From NCBI GenBank assembly GCA_963777285.1, contig CAVZPR010000001.1, forward strand, positions 682,001-746,000: a stretch of 64,000 nt of DNA. Direction: 5' to 3'. Each line of letters starts with the position of its first letter. The stretch's first letter is position 1. Below are positions 41,650 through 49,376 of this stretch, piece by piece. This DNA is from JAFARE01 sp963777285. GTDB lineage: Bacteria > Chloroflexota > Dormibacteria > Aeolococcales > Aeolococcaceae. The position numbers and the translations under genes are program-made. Under the pieces are notes generated by a model. The model ran no database searches. It had not been told where the DNA came from and was given only the letters and a program-made list of their open reading frames with translations.

Positions 41650-42123
41650 GTGGCGCGCACGCTGCCGCGCCGCACTCGCGCCGGCGGGGAGACCGCGTAC
41701 CTCATCGATCGCGTGTTGCAAAACGTGCGCACCGGCCGTTTCGAGCGATCCTTGGCGGGGCTCACAGCCGCGGGCGCCCTGGTCACCGGCGTCGAGGTGT
41801 ACTTCGAGCACTACAGGGCCAGCTTCGGCGATCCGTGGATGTGGAGCCCGGTGGCGCTCACGCCACCGCTGGTCGCAGCGGGCGTCGGCGGAGTCTTCAG
41901 CCGGCGCTGGGCGAAGACCCTGCTGCCGATCGCTGCCGGCCTCTACGTGGCCAACGGCATCCTGGGCGAGTACTACCACCTCCGCGGCGTGGCGCGGAAA
42001 CCCGGAGGTTGGAGCGCGGCCACCTACAACGTGCCCATGGGTCCGCCGGTGATGGCGCCGGGACTGATGTCGATGGTTGGCGGAATGGGCCTGCTCGCGG
42101 CGATTCTCCGCCGCGAGAGCTGA
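41650..42123 (+). CDS. Membrane protein of the oxidase cluster (hypothetical)
   Basis: The 157-residue protein has an arginine-rich N-terminus and four hydrophobic helices (GLTAAGALVTGVEVYFEHY; PVALTPPLVAAGVGGVF; LLPIAAGLYVANGILGEYYH; APGLMSMVGGMGLLAAIL). The GTG start follows the TPP-enzyme stop by one base, and the next gene begins five bases after its own stop. It may be a membrane anchor or quinone-side partner for the neighbouring oxidoreductases. No family is recognised. Confidence 0.7.
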   Translation: MARTLPRRTRAGGETAYLIDRVLQNVRTGRFERSLAGLTAAGALVTGVEVYFEHYRASFGDPWMWSPVALTPPLVAAGVGGVFSRRWAKTLLPIAAGLYVANGILGEYYHLRGVARKPGGWSAATYNVPMGPPVMAPGLMSMVGGMGLLAAILRRES

Positions 42124-42127
42124 ACTC

Positions 42128-42865
42128 GTGGGGCGAGCCGCACGCTACCGCGACGCGGGGCACCTGCCCAACCTCCGGCCGGACCGGCAACCGGCGCCCC
42201 CCTCCACGCTGCCGCGTCAGCGCCGGGGTGTGACACCGCAGATGGTGGGACGCTATCCCGACTTCGACGTCATGGAATCGGCGCCGACGTGGGACGAGGC
42301 CACGCGACGCGTCGTGGAAGAGCGGCTGCGGCCGCGCGGTCCGCTGCGCTTCTTCTCCGCCGACGAGGAATCCACGGCGCGCGCCCTCTGCGACACCCTG
42401 ACCGCGCAGGACCGGGAACCGCGCATCCCGGTCGTGGAGATGGTGGATGCCAAGCTCGCCGACCGGGCTTTCGACGGCTACCGCTACGCGGGCATGCCGG
42501 ACGACGACGAGACCTGGCGGCTGACGCTGCGCGGTCTCGACGAGGTCGCGGAGCGCCGCTACCAGCGGCGCTTCGCGCTGTGTGACGAGGAGGTGCGCAC
42601 TGCCATCTGCGCGCAGCTCGCGGCGGGGTCGCTGCACGGTGGCGCTTTCGACCGCGTCGACTGCAGGCGCGCGTGGAGCGTGCTGACGCGCATGGTGGTG
42701 TCGCAGTTCTACTCGCATCCCTGGGCGTGGAACGAGATCGGATTCGGCGGCCCCGCGTATCCGCGCGGCTACATGCGCCTGGGTGAGGGCCTGCACGAGC
42801 CGCACGAGACAGGGGAAGCGGTGCACGACGATCCGGTGCGCGAGATGGAGACTCCTGCGCCATGA
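42128..42865 (+). CDS. Gluconate 2-dehydrogenase subunit 3-like protein
   Basis: The 245-residue protein contains LRFFSADEESTARALCDTLTA, then VEMVDAKLADR, and ends FYSHPWAWNEIGFGGPAYPRGY. These are features of gluconate 2-dehydrogenase subunit 3 proteins, which accompany GMC-type flavoprotein subunits. The stop overlaps the ATG of the GMC gene (42862-42865), supporting a complex. Unlike many family members, it has no Tat signal. Confidence 0.8.
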   Translation: MGRAARYRDAGHLPNLRPDRQPAPPSTLPRQRRGVTPQMVGRYPDFDVMESAPTWDEATRRVVEERLRPRGPLRFFSADEESTARALCDTLTAQDREPRIPVVEMVDAKLADRAFDGYRYAGMPDDDETWRLTLRGLDEVAERRYQRRFALCDEEVRTAICAQLAAGSLHGGAFDRVDCRRAWSVLTRMVVSQFYSHPWAWNEIGFGGPAYPRGYMRLGEGLHEPHETGEAVHDDPVREMETPAP

Positions 42866-44560
42866 CCCTTGCAGCTGCGCTGCTGCGCGGATCCGTCCGG
42901 CCTCGCGACAACGACTCGGCGTGGCTGCTGCATCCGCACCGCCGCGGCATACCCAACCGCGACCGCATGCGCCACCACGCCGACGATGAGGAGGTCGACC
43001 TCTGCATCGTCGGAGCCGGCGCCGGGGGCAGCGTGCTGGCGCAGCGCCTGGCGCGACGCGGCTGGAGGATAGTCATCATCGAGTTCGGGGCCCTTCTGGG
43101 ATCCGGACACGGACTGGGTCAGCGATGAGGCGGGCTCGCACCACCTCTACTGGACCGATACGCGCGTCATCGGCGGAGATGATCCGGTCGAACTTGGCAA
43201 GAACAACAGCGGCGAGGGCGTCGGCGGGTCCATGGTGCACTTCGCCGGCTACGCGCCGCGCTTCCACCCCTCGGACTTCGTGACCCGCAGCCGGGACGGC
43301 GTGGGGGCCGACTGGCCGATCTCGTACTGGGACCTGAAGCCGCACTACGAAGCGCTGGAGCGCGAGCTGCCGGTCGCGGGCCAGCACTGGCCGTGGGGCG
43401 ACCCGCACTCGTACCCGCATTCGCCTCACCCGGTCAGCGGCATGGCGGCGCGCATCTGGGAGGGGGCGCTGCGCCTCGGCATAGACGTTCGCGTCGGCCC
43501 GGTGGCCATCACCAACGGCGTGATGGGGAACCGGCCCCACTGCATCTACCGCGGCTTCTGCCTGCAGGGATGCAAGGTCAACGCCAAGGCGAGTCCCCTG
43601 GTGACCCACCTCCCCGACGCGATCGCGCACGGCGTGGAGGTGCGCGCCATGAGCCGCGCCATACGCATCGAGGTCGACGCCTCCGACCGCGCCAGGGGCG
43701 TGGTCTACGTCGACCGGCGCAGCGGGGAGCGGCGCATGCAGCGAGCCGCGATGGTGGCGGTGGCCGGCTACTCCATCGAGACGTCGCGGCTGCTGCTCCT
43801 CTCCCAGAGCCCGCGCTTTCCCAACGGGCTCTGCAACAACGAGGACCAGGTCGGCCGCTACGTCATGGTGCAGGGTGCGCCACAGGTGGCGGGCCGCTTC
43901 CCGGTGGAGATGCACCCCTACAAGGCGCCGCCGCCGGAGATCTCCTCAGAGCAGTTCTACGAGACCGACGAATCGCGCGGCTTCGCGCGCGGATTCACGA
44001 TCCAGACCGTGGGGGCGCTGCCGATCGGTTGGGCGGAGCACGTCCTGGCCGACGGTCACTGGGGAGCCGCGCTGCGCGAGTACATGCGCGACTTCCGCCA
44101 CTGGGGAATCATGGGTGTGCTCTGCGAGCTGCTGCCGCGGCCCAACAATCGCGTCACCCTCGCCGGCGAGAACGACGCCTACGGCGTGCCGGTGGCGCGG
44201 ATGGACTACACGCAGAGCGACAACGACCGGCGCAACATCGCGTTCGCCCGAGACCTGCTGCATCAGATCTGGCGCCAGGCCGAGGCACAGGACGTGCTCG
44301 CGATCGACCGCTACGCGCACCTCATCGGCGGCTGCCGCATGGGATTCGGGCCGGACGACAGCGTGTGCGATGCAGATCAGACGTCGTGGGCGGTGCCGAA
44401 CCTGGTGATCGCCGACGGCAGCGCCTGCCCCACGCAGGGAAGCGCCAACCCCGCGCTCACGATCATGGCGATGGCCTCGCGTCTCGCGGACCGCCTGGCG
44501 ACGCGGTCGGTGGCGTATCGGCGCGCTGCGAGTGGCCGCCGAGCCGGTGCCGCCGCATGA
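42862..44560 (+). pseudogene. GMC-family FAD oxidoreductase with a one-base frameshift
   Basis: The N-terminal frame carries the FAD motif VDLCIVGAGAGGSVLAQRLA and breaks at GWRIVIIEFG. After skipping one G in the run 43087-43090, the next frame continues PFWDPDTDWVSDEAGSHH and LGKNNSGEGVGGSMVHFAGY and on to the conserved C-terminus HLIGGCRMG...ADGSACPTQGSANPALTIMAMASRLAD. The total is 3n+1, so one extra G explains everything. The repaired protein (about 565 residues) would be the catalytic subunit of a gluconate/sorbose-type dehydrogenase. It is either a recent mutation or a homopolymer error. Confidence 0.85.
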
Positions 44561-45501
44561 GCGAGGTCGTCGTGGTCACGGGGGCCTCGGCCGGCGTGGG
44601 TCGCGCGGTGGCCCACGCGTTCGCGCGTCGCGGAGCCTCGGTGGGCCTCCTGGCGCGCGGCCTGCGCGGGCTCGAAGCCGCGCGCGCGGAGGTCGAAGCG
44701 CTGGGCGGGCGCGCCATCACCGTCCCCACCGACGTGGCCGAGTGGGAACAGGTCGACGCGGCCGCCACGCGGGTGGAGAACGAGCTGGGTCCGATCGACG
44801 TGTGGGTCAACAACGCCATGAGCACGGTGTTCGCGGAGTTTCTCGACGTCAAGCCGGCGGAGTACCGACGCGCCACAGAGGTGACGTACCTCGGTGCGGT
44901 CCACGGGACCCGGGCGGCGCTGCAGCGGATGCTGCCGCGAGATCGTGGCACCGTCGTCCAGGTCGGCTCGGCGCTCTCCTATCGCGCCATCCCGCTGCAG
45001 TCGGCCTACTGCGGCGCCAAGTTCGCCATGCGCGGGTTCACGGACTCGGTGCGCACCGAGCTGCTGCATCGCCACAGCCGGGTCTGGATCTGCATGGTGC
45101 AGCTGCCGGCGGTCAACACGCCGCAGTTCAGCTGGTGCCGCAGCCGCCTGCCCGACCACCCGCAGCCAGTGCCGCCCATCTACGAGCCGGAGGTGCCGGC
45201 GGAGGCGGTGTACCGCGCCGCCCACGCCCGGCGGCGCGAGGTGGTGGTCGGCGGATCGGCGCTGGCGGTCATCCTGGGCAACAAGGTGGTCCCCGGCCTC
45301 GCCGATCGCTACCTGGCCCGCACCGGCTACTCCGGGCAGCAGGTCGCCGGGTGGCCCGTCGCCCCGGACCGGCCCGACAACCTCGACGCGCCGGTCGAGG
45401 GTGCCGCGGCCACCCACGGGGTCTTCGACTCGCAGGCCAGGCGACGCGGCCTCATGGCCGGGCTCGGCCGCCTGAAGCTGATCCGCCTGCCCGAGGCGTA
45501 G
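44557..45501 (+). CDS. Short-chain dehydrogenase/reductase
   Basis: The 314-residue protein has the NAD(P) motif VVVTGASAGVGRAVAHAFA, WVNNAMS, and the active-site AYCGAKFAMRGF (Tyr-x-x-x-Lys). A C-terminal extension of about 60 residues (YLARTGYSGQQVAGWPVAPDRPDNLD) is typical of the DUF-tailed SDRs found with oxidoreductase clusters. ATG overlaps the GMC stop (ATGA at 44557-44560), so expression is coupled. Confidence 0.92.
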   Translation: MSEVVVVTGASAGVGRAVAHAFARRGASVGLLARGLRGLEAARAEVEALGGRAITVPTDVAEWEQVDAAATRVENELGPIDVWVNNAMSTVFAEFLDVKPAEYRRATEVTYLGAVHGTRAALQRMLPRDRGTVVQVGSALSYRAIPLQSAYCGAKFAMRGFTDSVRTELLHRHSRVWICMVQLPAVNTPQFSWCRSRLPDHPQPVPPIYEPEVPAEAVYRAAHARRREVVVGGSALAVILGNKVVPGLADRYLARTGYSGQQVAGWPVAPDRPDNLDAPVEGAAATHGVFDSQARRRGLMAGLGRLKLIRLPEA

Positions 45502-45715
45502 AGACCATCGTCGGCACGGGATCGGGAATCGGGTCAGGCTGCGGCGTCACGGGCGGTACCTGCGGGTCCGGATTCGGGCTCCCAGGCCCGGGACCCGGCG
45601 GCACCGGATCGTCCGGCACCTGGGGGAGCTCCGGGACAGGCGCCTCCGGCGGGCCTCCGGGCTCCCGAGGCTGCGCCGGCGTCTCGATGACGGGCCCCGT
45701 CGCGCGCACGGTCAC
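45452..45715 (-). CDS. Proline-rich small protein (hypothetical)
   Basis: The 87-residue frame reads VIETPAQPREPGGPPEAPVP and similar Pro/Glu/Pro-Asp repeats. The GTG start overlaps the stop of the DJ-1/PfpI gene (GTGA), which speaks for translation. However, composition this simple on a GC-rich strand, and a 50-bp antisense overlap with the SDR gene, keep the call uncertain. Confidence 0.4.
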   Translation of the reverse strand: MTVRATGPVIETPAQPREPGGPPEAPVPELPQVPDDPVPPGPGPGSPNPDPQVPPVTPQPDPIPDPVPTMVSTPRAGGSASGGRARP

Positions 45716-46239
45716 CGCGCCGCGGCACCGATGCGCTCGAGCATCGCGAGCGCCTCGCGTTCGAAGGCGTCGAGGTCGTCCGGCTGGCGCGACGTGACCA
45801 GGTTGCGGTCGACGACCACCTCCCGATCGACCACGTTGGCGCCGGCCTTGGCCAGGTCGACCTGCACGGTCTTCCAGGCGGTCATGGTCCGGCCCTGGAC
45901 GACGTCGGCGGTGAGCAGCAGCTGGGGACCGTGGCACACGGCGAACACCGGCCGCTCGCGCTCGAAGAACGCCCGCGTGAAGTCGACGAAACGGGCATCG
46001 GCTCGCAGGTGATCGGGCGAGTAGCCGCCGGGCAGCAGCAGAGCATCGTATTGGTCGGGTGACACGTCGGCGATTCCGACGTCCGCATGCACCGTCTCGC
46101 GGCCCTTCTTGCCACGCAGCTCCCTGCCGGCCTCGGTACCGATGACGGTCACGTCATGCCCGGCGCCACGCAGAGCATCGAATGGCTTGCGGAACTCGGA
46201 ATCCTCGAAGTCGCTGTCGAGCAGGCACGCGATCCGCAT
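45712..46239 (-). CDS. DJ-1/PfpI-family protein
   Basis: The 175-residue protein matches the PfpI/YhbO branch: RIACLLDSDFEDSEF with the active-site acid, LLLPGGYSPDHLRAD, the nucleophile elbow VFAVCHGPQLLLTADV (Cys-His), and DREVVVDRNLVTSRQPDDL. Family members are linked to protein/nucleotide deglycation and oxidative or osmotic stress. ATG 46239 has GGAGG upstream. A CTATCA palindrome lies about 40 bases upstream. Confidence 0.93.
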   Translation of the reverse strand: MRIACLLDSDFEDSEFRKPFDALRGAGHDVTVIGTEAGRELRGKKGRETVHADVGIADVSPDQYDALLLPGGYSPDHLRADARFVDFTRAFFERERPVFAVCHGPQLLLTADVVQGRTMTAWKTVQVDLAKAGANVVDREVVVDRNLVTSRQPDDLDAFEREALAMLERIGAAAR

Positions 46240-46280
46240 GGGCGCCTCCTTTGTCCACTCCGGGTGATCGGCGGCAAACA

Positions 46281-46297
46281 TTATAGCGCCGCTATCA
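46281..46297. promoter_or_regulatory. Palindromic operator-like site TTATAG-N5-CTATCA (copy 3)
   Basis: TTATAGCGCCGCTATCA lies in the divergent gap between the PfpI gene (start 46239) and the ABC exporter (start 46402). It differs from copy 1 only in the spacer. Confidence 0.6.
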
Positions 46298-46401
46298 GCT
46301 TCAGCCCAGGGCGTGGGGGCGATGGGTCGGCGCGGGATTGGCGTGAGCGATGCCGCGGTACAGTCGGGGGCGATGAGCAGAGCGCGCGCGTCCGGGCTCG
46401 C

Positions 46402-48435
46402 GTGAGGGGCGGCGGAGGCCACTGGGGCCGGGCCGTCGGCGCCCACGACCGTCCCTCGGGGCGCGTGCCCCAGCGTGCCCTGGTGCGCGACGTCGGCCGC
46501 CTCTTCCGCCCTTACCGCGCCGCTGTGAGCGGGATCGGACTCCTCGTCCTGCTGACCGCCGGCGCCGGCGTCATCAATCCCATCCTCATCAAGGTCGTCT
46601 TCGACACCGCGCTCTTCCCGCCCGGCGGACACGTCGACCTGCCCCGCCTCTACGTCCTGGTGGGGATCATGATCGCGATCCCGATCATCACCGGCGCCGT
46701 CGGCATCCTGCAGACGTACCTCACCAACCGAGTTGGGCAGCGCGTGATGGAGGACCTGCGCAACCGCCTCTACGCGCACCTCCAGGGAATGTCGCTTCGC
46801 TTCTTCACCGGCACGCGCACCGGCGAGATCCAGTCGCGGCTCACCAACGACGTCGGCAGCATCCAGTCGATCGTCACGGACACCGCGTCGTCGCTGCTGT
46901 CGAACGTGGTGACGCTGCTCAGCACGCTGATCGCCATGGTGGTGCTGTCGTGGCAGCTGACCGTGCTGTCGCTGTTCATCACCCCGCTGTTCATCTGGTA
47001 CACGTACCGCGCCGGCCAGGTGCGCCGCCGCATCACGCTGCAGGCGCAGGAGTCGAAGGCGGAGATGAGCGCGATCACCGAGGAGACGCTCTCGGTGTCC
47101 GGCATCCTGCTGAGCAAGGTGTTCGGCCGGCGCAACGAGGAGATCGCGCGCTTCAGCCAGGAGAACCGCCGCCTGGCCAACCTGGCGATACGCCAGGAGA
47201 TGGTCGGCCGCACGTTGTTCGCCGTCATCGGAGCGTTTTTCAGCAGCGCGCCGGCCCTCGTGTATCTCATCGCCGGGGTGGTGCTCGCCAACGGACACGG
47301 CACCTCGGGCATCAGCCCGGGGACGATCGTGGCCTTCACCACGCTGCAGAGCCGCCTCTTCTTCCCCATCGGCAGCCTGCTGCAGGTGAGCGTCGAGATC
47401 CAGGCGTCGCTGGCACTCTTCGAACGCATCTTCGACTACCTGCGCATGCCCCACGACATCGTGGACAAGCCGGACGCGACCGTGCTCGACCCCGCCAAGG
47501 CGTCCGGAGCGGTGCGCTTCGACCACGTGTTCTTCCGCTACGACCGCGCCGCGTATGGTCCGCTGGACACGGACGGTGATGCCCCGGGCACGCCGGGGCG
47601 CGCCCCGGTCGTGGCCACCGACGGCAGCAACGGATACGGCGAGGAACTGGTGCCCAACGAGGCGCCACGACGGTGGGCGCTGGAGGACGTCTCCTTCGAC
47701 GTGCGCCCCGGCCAGCTGGCTGCGATCGTCGGGCCCAGTGGCGCGGGCAAGACCACGATCTCCTACCTGATCCCCCGCCTCTACGACGTCACTCGCGGCC
47801 GCGCGCTGCTCGACGGTGTCGACGTGCGTGACATCCAGATCGATTCCTTGGCAAGCGTCATCAGCATGGTGACGCAGGAGACGTACCTGTTCCACGCGTC
47901 GGTGCGGCGCAACCTCATGTACGCCAAGCCGGACGCGACGCAGGAAGAGCTCGAGGCCGCCGCGCGCGCCGCGTTCATCCACGAGCGGATCGTGGAGCTC
48001 GACCAGGGCTACGACACCGTGGTCGGGGAGCGCGGCTACCGCATGTCGGGCGGAGAGAAGCAGCGCCTGGCCATCGCGCGCGTCGTGCTCAAGGCTCCCC
48101 GCGTCCTGATCCTCGACGAAGCGACGTCAGCGCTGGACACGACCAGCGAACGGCTGGTGCAGGCGGCGCTACAGCCGCTGATGTCAGGTCGAACCACCAT
48201 CGCCATCGCGCACCGCCTCTCGACCATCCTCGCAGCCGACGTGATCTTCGTGATCGACCGCGGACGTCTCATCGAGCAGGGTTCCCACCTCGAGCTGGTC
48301 GCGCGTGGCGGGATGTACGCGCAACTCTACGAGCAGCAGTTCAAGGGCGGCCGCGTGGAAGCCGAGTGCGAGGACGGGGTGGTGCTGTCCAGTGGCGAGG
48401 TCGTGCACGATCGCACCGAGGCAGCCACGGCGTAG
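46402..48435 (+). CDS. ABC exporter, fused permease-ATPase (MsbA/BmrA-like)
   Basis: The 677-residue half-transporter has a six-helix type IV exporter TMD (about residues 40-345) and a C-terminal ATPase with Walker A VGPSGAGKTT, Q-loop VTQETYLF, signature SGGEKQRLA, Walker B VLILDEATSALD and H-loop AHRLS. It should act as a homodimer exporting lipids or drugs. A hydrophilic insert of roughly 40 residues (DTDGDAPGTPGRAPVVATDG and onward) interrupts the start of the nucleotide-binding domain between FFRYDR and ALEDVSFDV. GTG 46402 is the first reasonable start. Confidence 0.92.
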   Translation: MRGGGGHWGRAVGAHDRPSGRVPQRALVRDVGRLFRPYRAAVSGIGLLVLLTAGAGVINPILIKVVFDTALFPPGGHVDLPRLYVLVGIMIAIPIITGAVGILQTYLTNRVGQRVMEDLRNRLYAHLQGMSLRFFTGTRTGEIQSRLTNDVGSIQSIVTDTASSLLSNVVTLLSTLIAMVVLSWQLTVLSLFITPLFIWYTYRAGQVRRRITLQAQESKAEMSAITEETLSVSGILLSKVFGRRNEEIARFSQENRRLANLAIRQEMVGRTLFAVIGAFFSSAPALVYLIAGVVLANGHGTSGISPGTIVAFTTLQSRLFFPIGSLLQVSVEIQASLALFERIFDYLRMPHDIVDKPDATVLDPAKASGAVRFDHVFFRYDRAAYGPLDTDGDAPGTPGRAPVVATDGSNGYGEELVPNEAPRRWALEDVSFDVRPGQLAAIVGPSGAGKTTISYLIPRLYDVTRGRALLDGVDVRDIQIDSLASVISMVTQETYLFHASVRRNLMYAKPDATQEELEAAARAAFIHERIVELDQGYDTVVGERGYRMSGGEKQRLAIARVVLKAPRVLILDEATSALDTTSERLVQAALQPLMSGRTTIAIAHRLSTILAADVIFVIDRGRLIEQGSHLELVARGGMYAQLYEQQFKGGRVEAECEDGVVLSSGEVVHDRTEAATA

Positions 48436-48468
48436 GATCGCGGCCGCAGCAGCGCAGCGTGAGGGGGC

Positions 48469-48636
48469 AGTCCATATGTCGCGGCCATCTCACACGCGCT
48501 CGCAAGCATCGAGGCCGCGGGCGGGAGCGTGGTCCAGGGCGAGACGCCGATTCCGCGCATGGGCTACTTCGCGACGTGCAAGGTCACCGAGGGGAACACG
48601 TTCGGCATCTTCACCGAGGACTCGAGCGCCGCTTAG
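48469..48636 (+). pseudogene. VOC/glyoxalase-family C-terminal stump
   Basis: The frame encodes AISHALASIEAAGGSVVQGE, then TPIPRMGYFATCKVTEGNTFG and IFTEDSSAA before TAG. This is the closing part of VOC proteins (PMPxMGYFATCxDTEGNxFGLWQ). The N-terminal metal-binding half is gone and no start codon fits. It lies in the gap after the ABC exporter and touches the 3' end of the small convergent gene. Confidence 0.6.
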
Positions 48637-48797
48637 ATCTTGTCCTTCAGGTTCTCGGCCGCGCCCTCCGCCTGCTTCCCCTCATCCTCGAGCTTGCCGG
48701 CATCTTGTTGAAGGCCGCCCTCCTTCTGTTTCAGGTCACCTTCCTTCTTCTCGGCGTCTTCTGCGTCCTGCTTGAGCCGATCAAAGTCTCCTGCCAT
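48633..48797 (-). CDS. Small charged coiled-coil protein (stress-type, hypothetical)
   Basis: The 54-residue protein is almost entirely Lys, Glu, Asp, Gln and Ala (MAGDFDRLKQDAEDAEKKEG, ending AEGAAENLKDKI). It resembles CsbD-like or antitoxin-like small stress proteins without a defining motif. The start has GGAG-like sequence upstream and a CTATCA palindrome 25 bases further up. Confidence 0.6.
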   Translation of the reverse strand: MAGDFDRLKQDAEDAEKKEGDLKQKEGGLQQDAGKLEDEGKQAEGAAENLKDKI

Positions 48798-48821
48798 CGA
48801 TCTTCTCCGTGACGGTTGTCC

Positions 48822-48838
48822 TGCTAGCCGTACTATCA
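48822..48838. promoter_or_regulatory. Palindromic operator-like site TGCTAG-N5-CTATCA (copy 4)
   Basis: TGCTAGCCGTACTATCA lies directly upstream of the 54-residue charged protein, with one mismatch in the left half-site relative to the perfect copy at 37216. Confidence 0.5.
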
Positions 48839-48852
48839 CATAACGTACCAGC

Positions 48853-49341
48853 TCATGGGGTGGGGTTTCGCCGCCGAGCGGCAAAGAACTCAGAGAGCAG
48901 CCCGCCACACGCCCGAGACAAGAGCCCCTCCTCCACCACCATGCGGTGATTGTTGCCCGGGTGTCTCAAAACCTCGTACACACTGCCGTCACCGCCCTTC
49001 TTCGGATCGCGAGCGCCGTAGACGAGTCGATCGATGCGCGCCTGTACCATCGCGCCGGCGCACATCGCGCACGGCTCGAGCGTCACGTATAGGGTCACGC
49101 CGCCGAGCCGCCATCCGCCAAGGACGCGCGCCGCGCGACGCAGGACCAGCATCTCCGCGTGCGCGGTGGCATCTCCACGACGCTCGATCGCGTTGCCCGC
49201 GGCTGCGATAACGTGCCCGTCGCGAACCGCGACGGCACCGACCGGCACCTCGCCGCGACGGCCCGCCGCACGCGCCAGCCCCAGCGCGCGGCGCATCAGC
49301 GCCTCCTCGTCAGGAGTCAGATCGTCCGGGACAGCGGGCAC
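48853..49341 (-). CDS. tadA: tRNA-specific adenosine deaminase
   Basis: The 162-residue protein has the cytidine/deoxycytidylate deaminase zinc site: His61 and Glu63 in the HAE motif and Cys91 and Cys94 in LEPCAMCAGAM. The TadA sequences PVGAVAV and ARIDRLVYGARDPKKG are also present. It converts the wobble adenosine of tRNA-Arg(ACG) to inosine. Confidence 0.94.
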   Translation of the reverse strand: MPAVPDDLTPDEEALMRRALGLARAAGRRGEVPVGAVAVRDGHVIAAAGNAIERRGDATAHAEMLVLRRAARVLGGWRLGGVTLYVTLEPCAMCAGAMVQARIDRLVYGARDPKKGGDGSVYEVLRHPGNNHRMVVEEGLLSRACGGLLSEFFAARRRNPTP

Positions 49342-49376
49342 AGGCCGCCTTGCACAGACAACCGGATCGCTGCGGT

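Noticed and set aside
39768..41786. Minus-strand frame of 672 codons opposite the TPP enzyme
   Set aside because: It is His/Arg-rich shadow sequence; the plus strand encodes conserved TPP-binding motifs.
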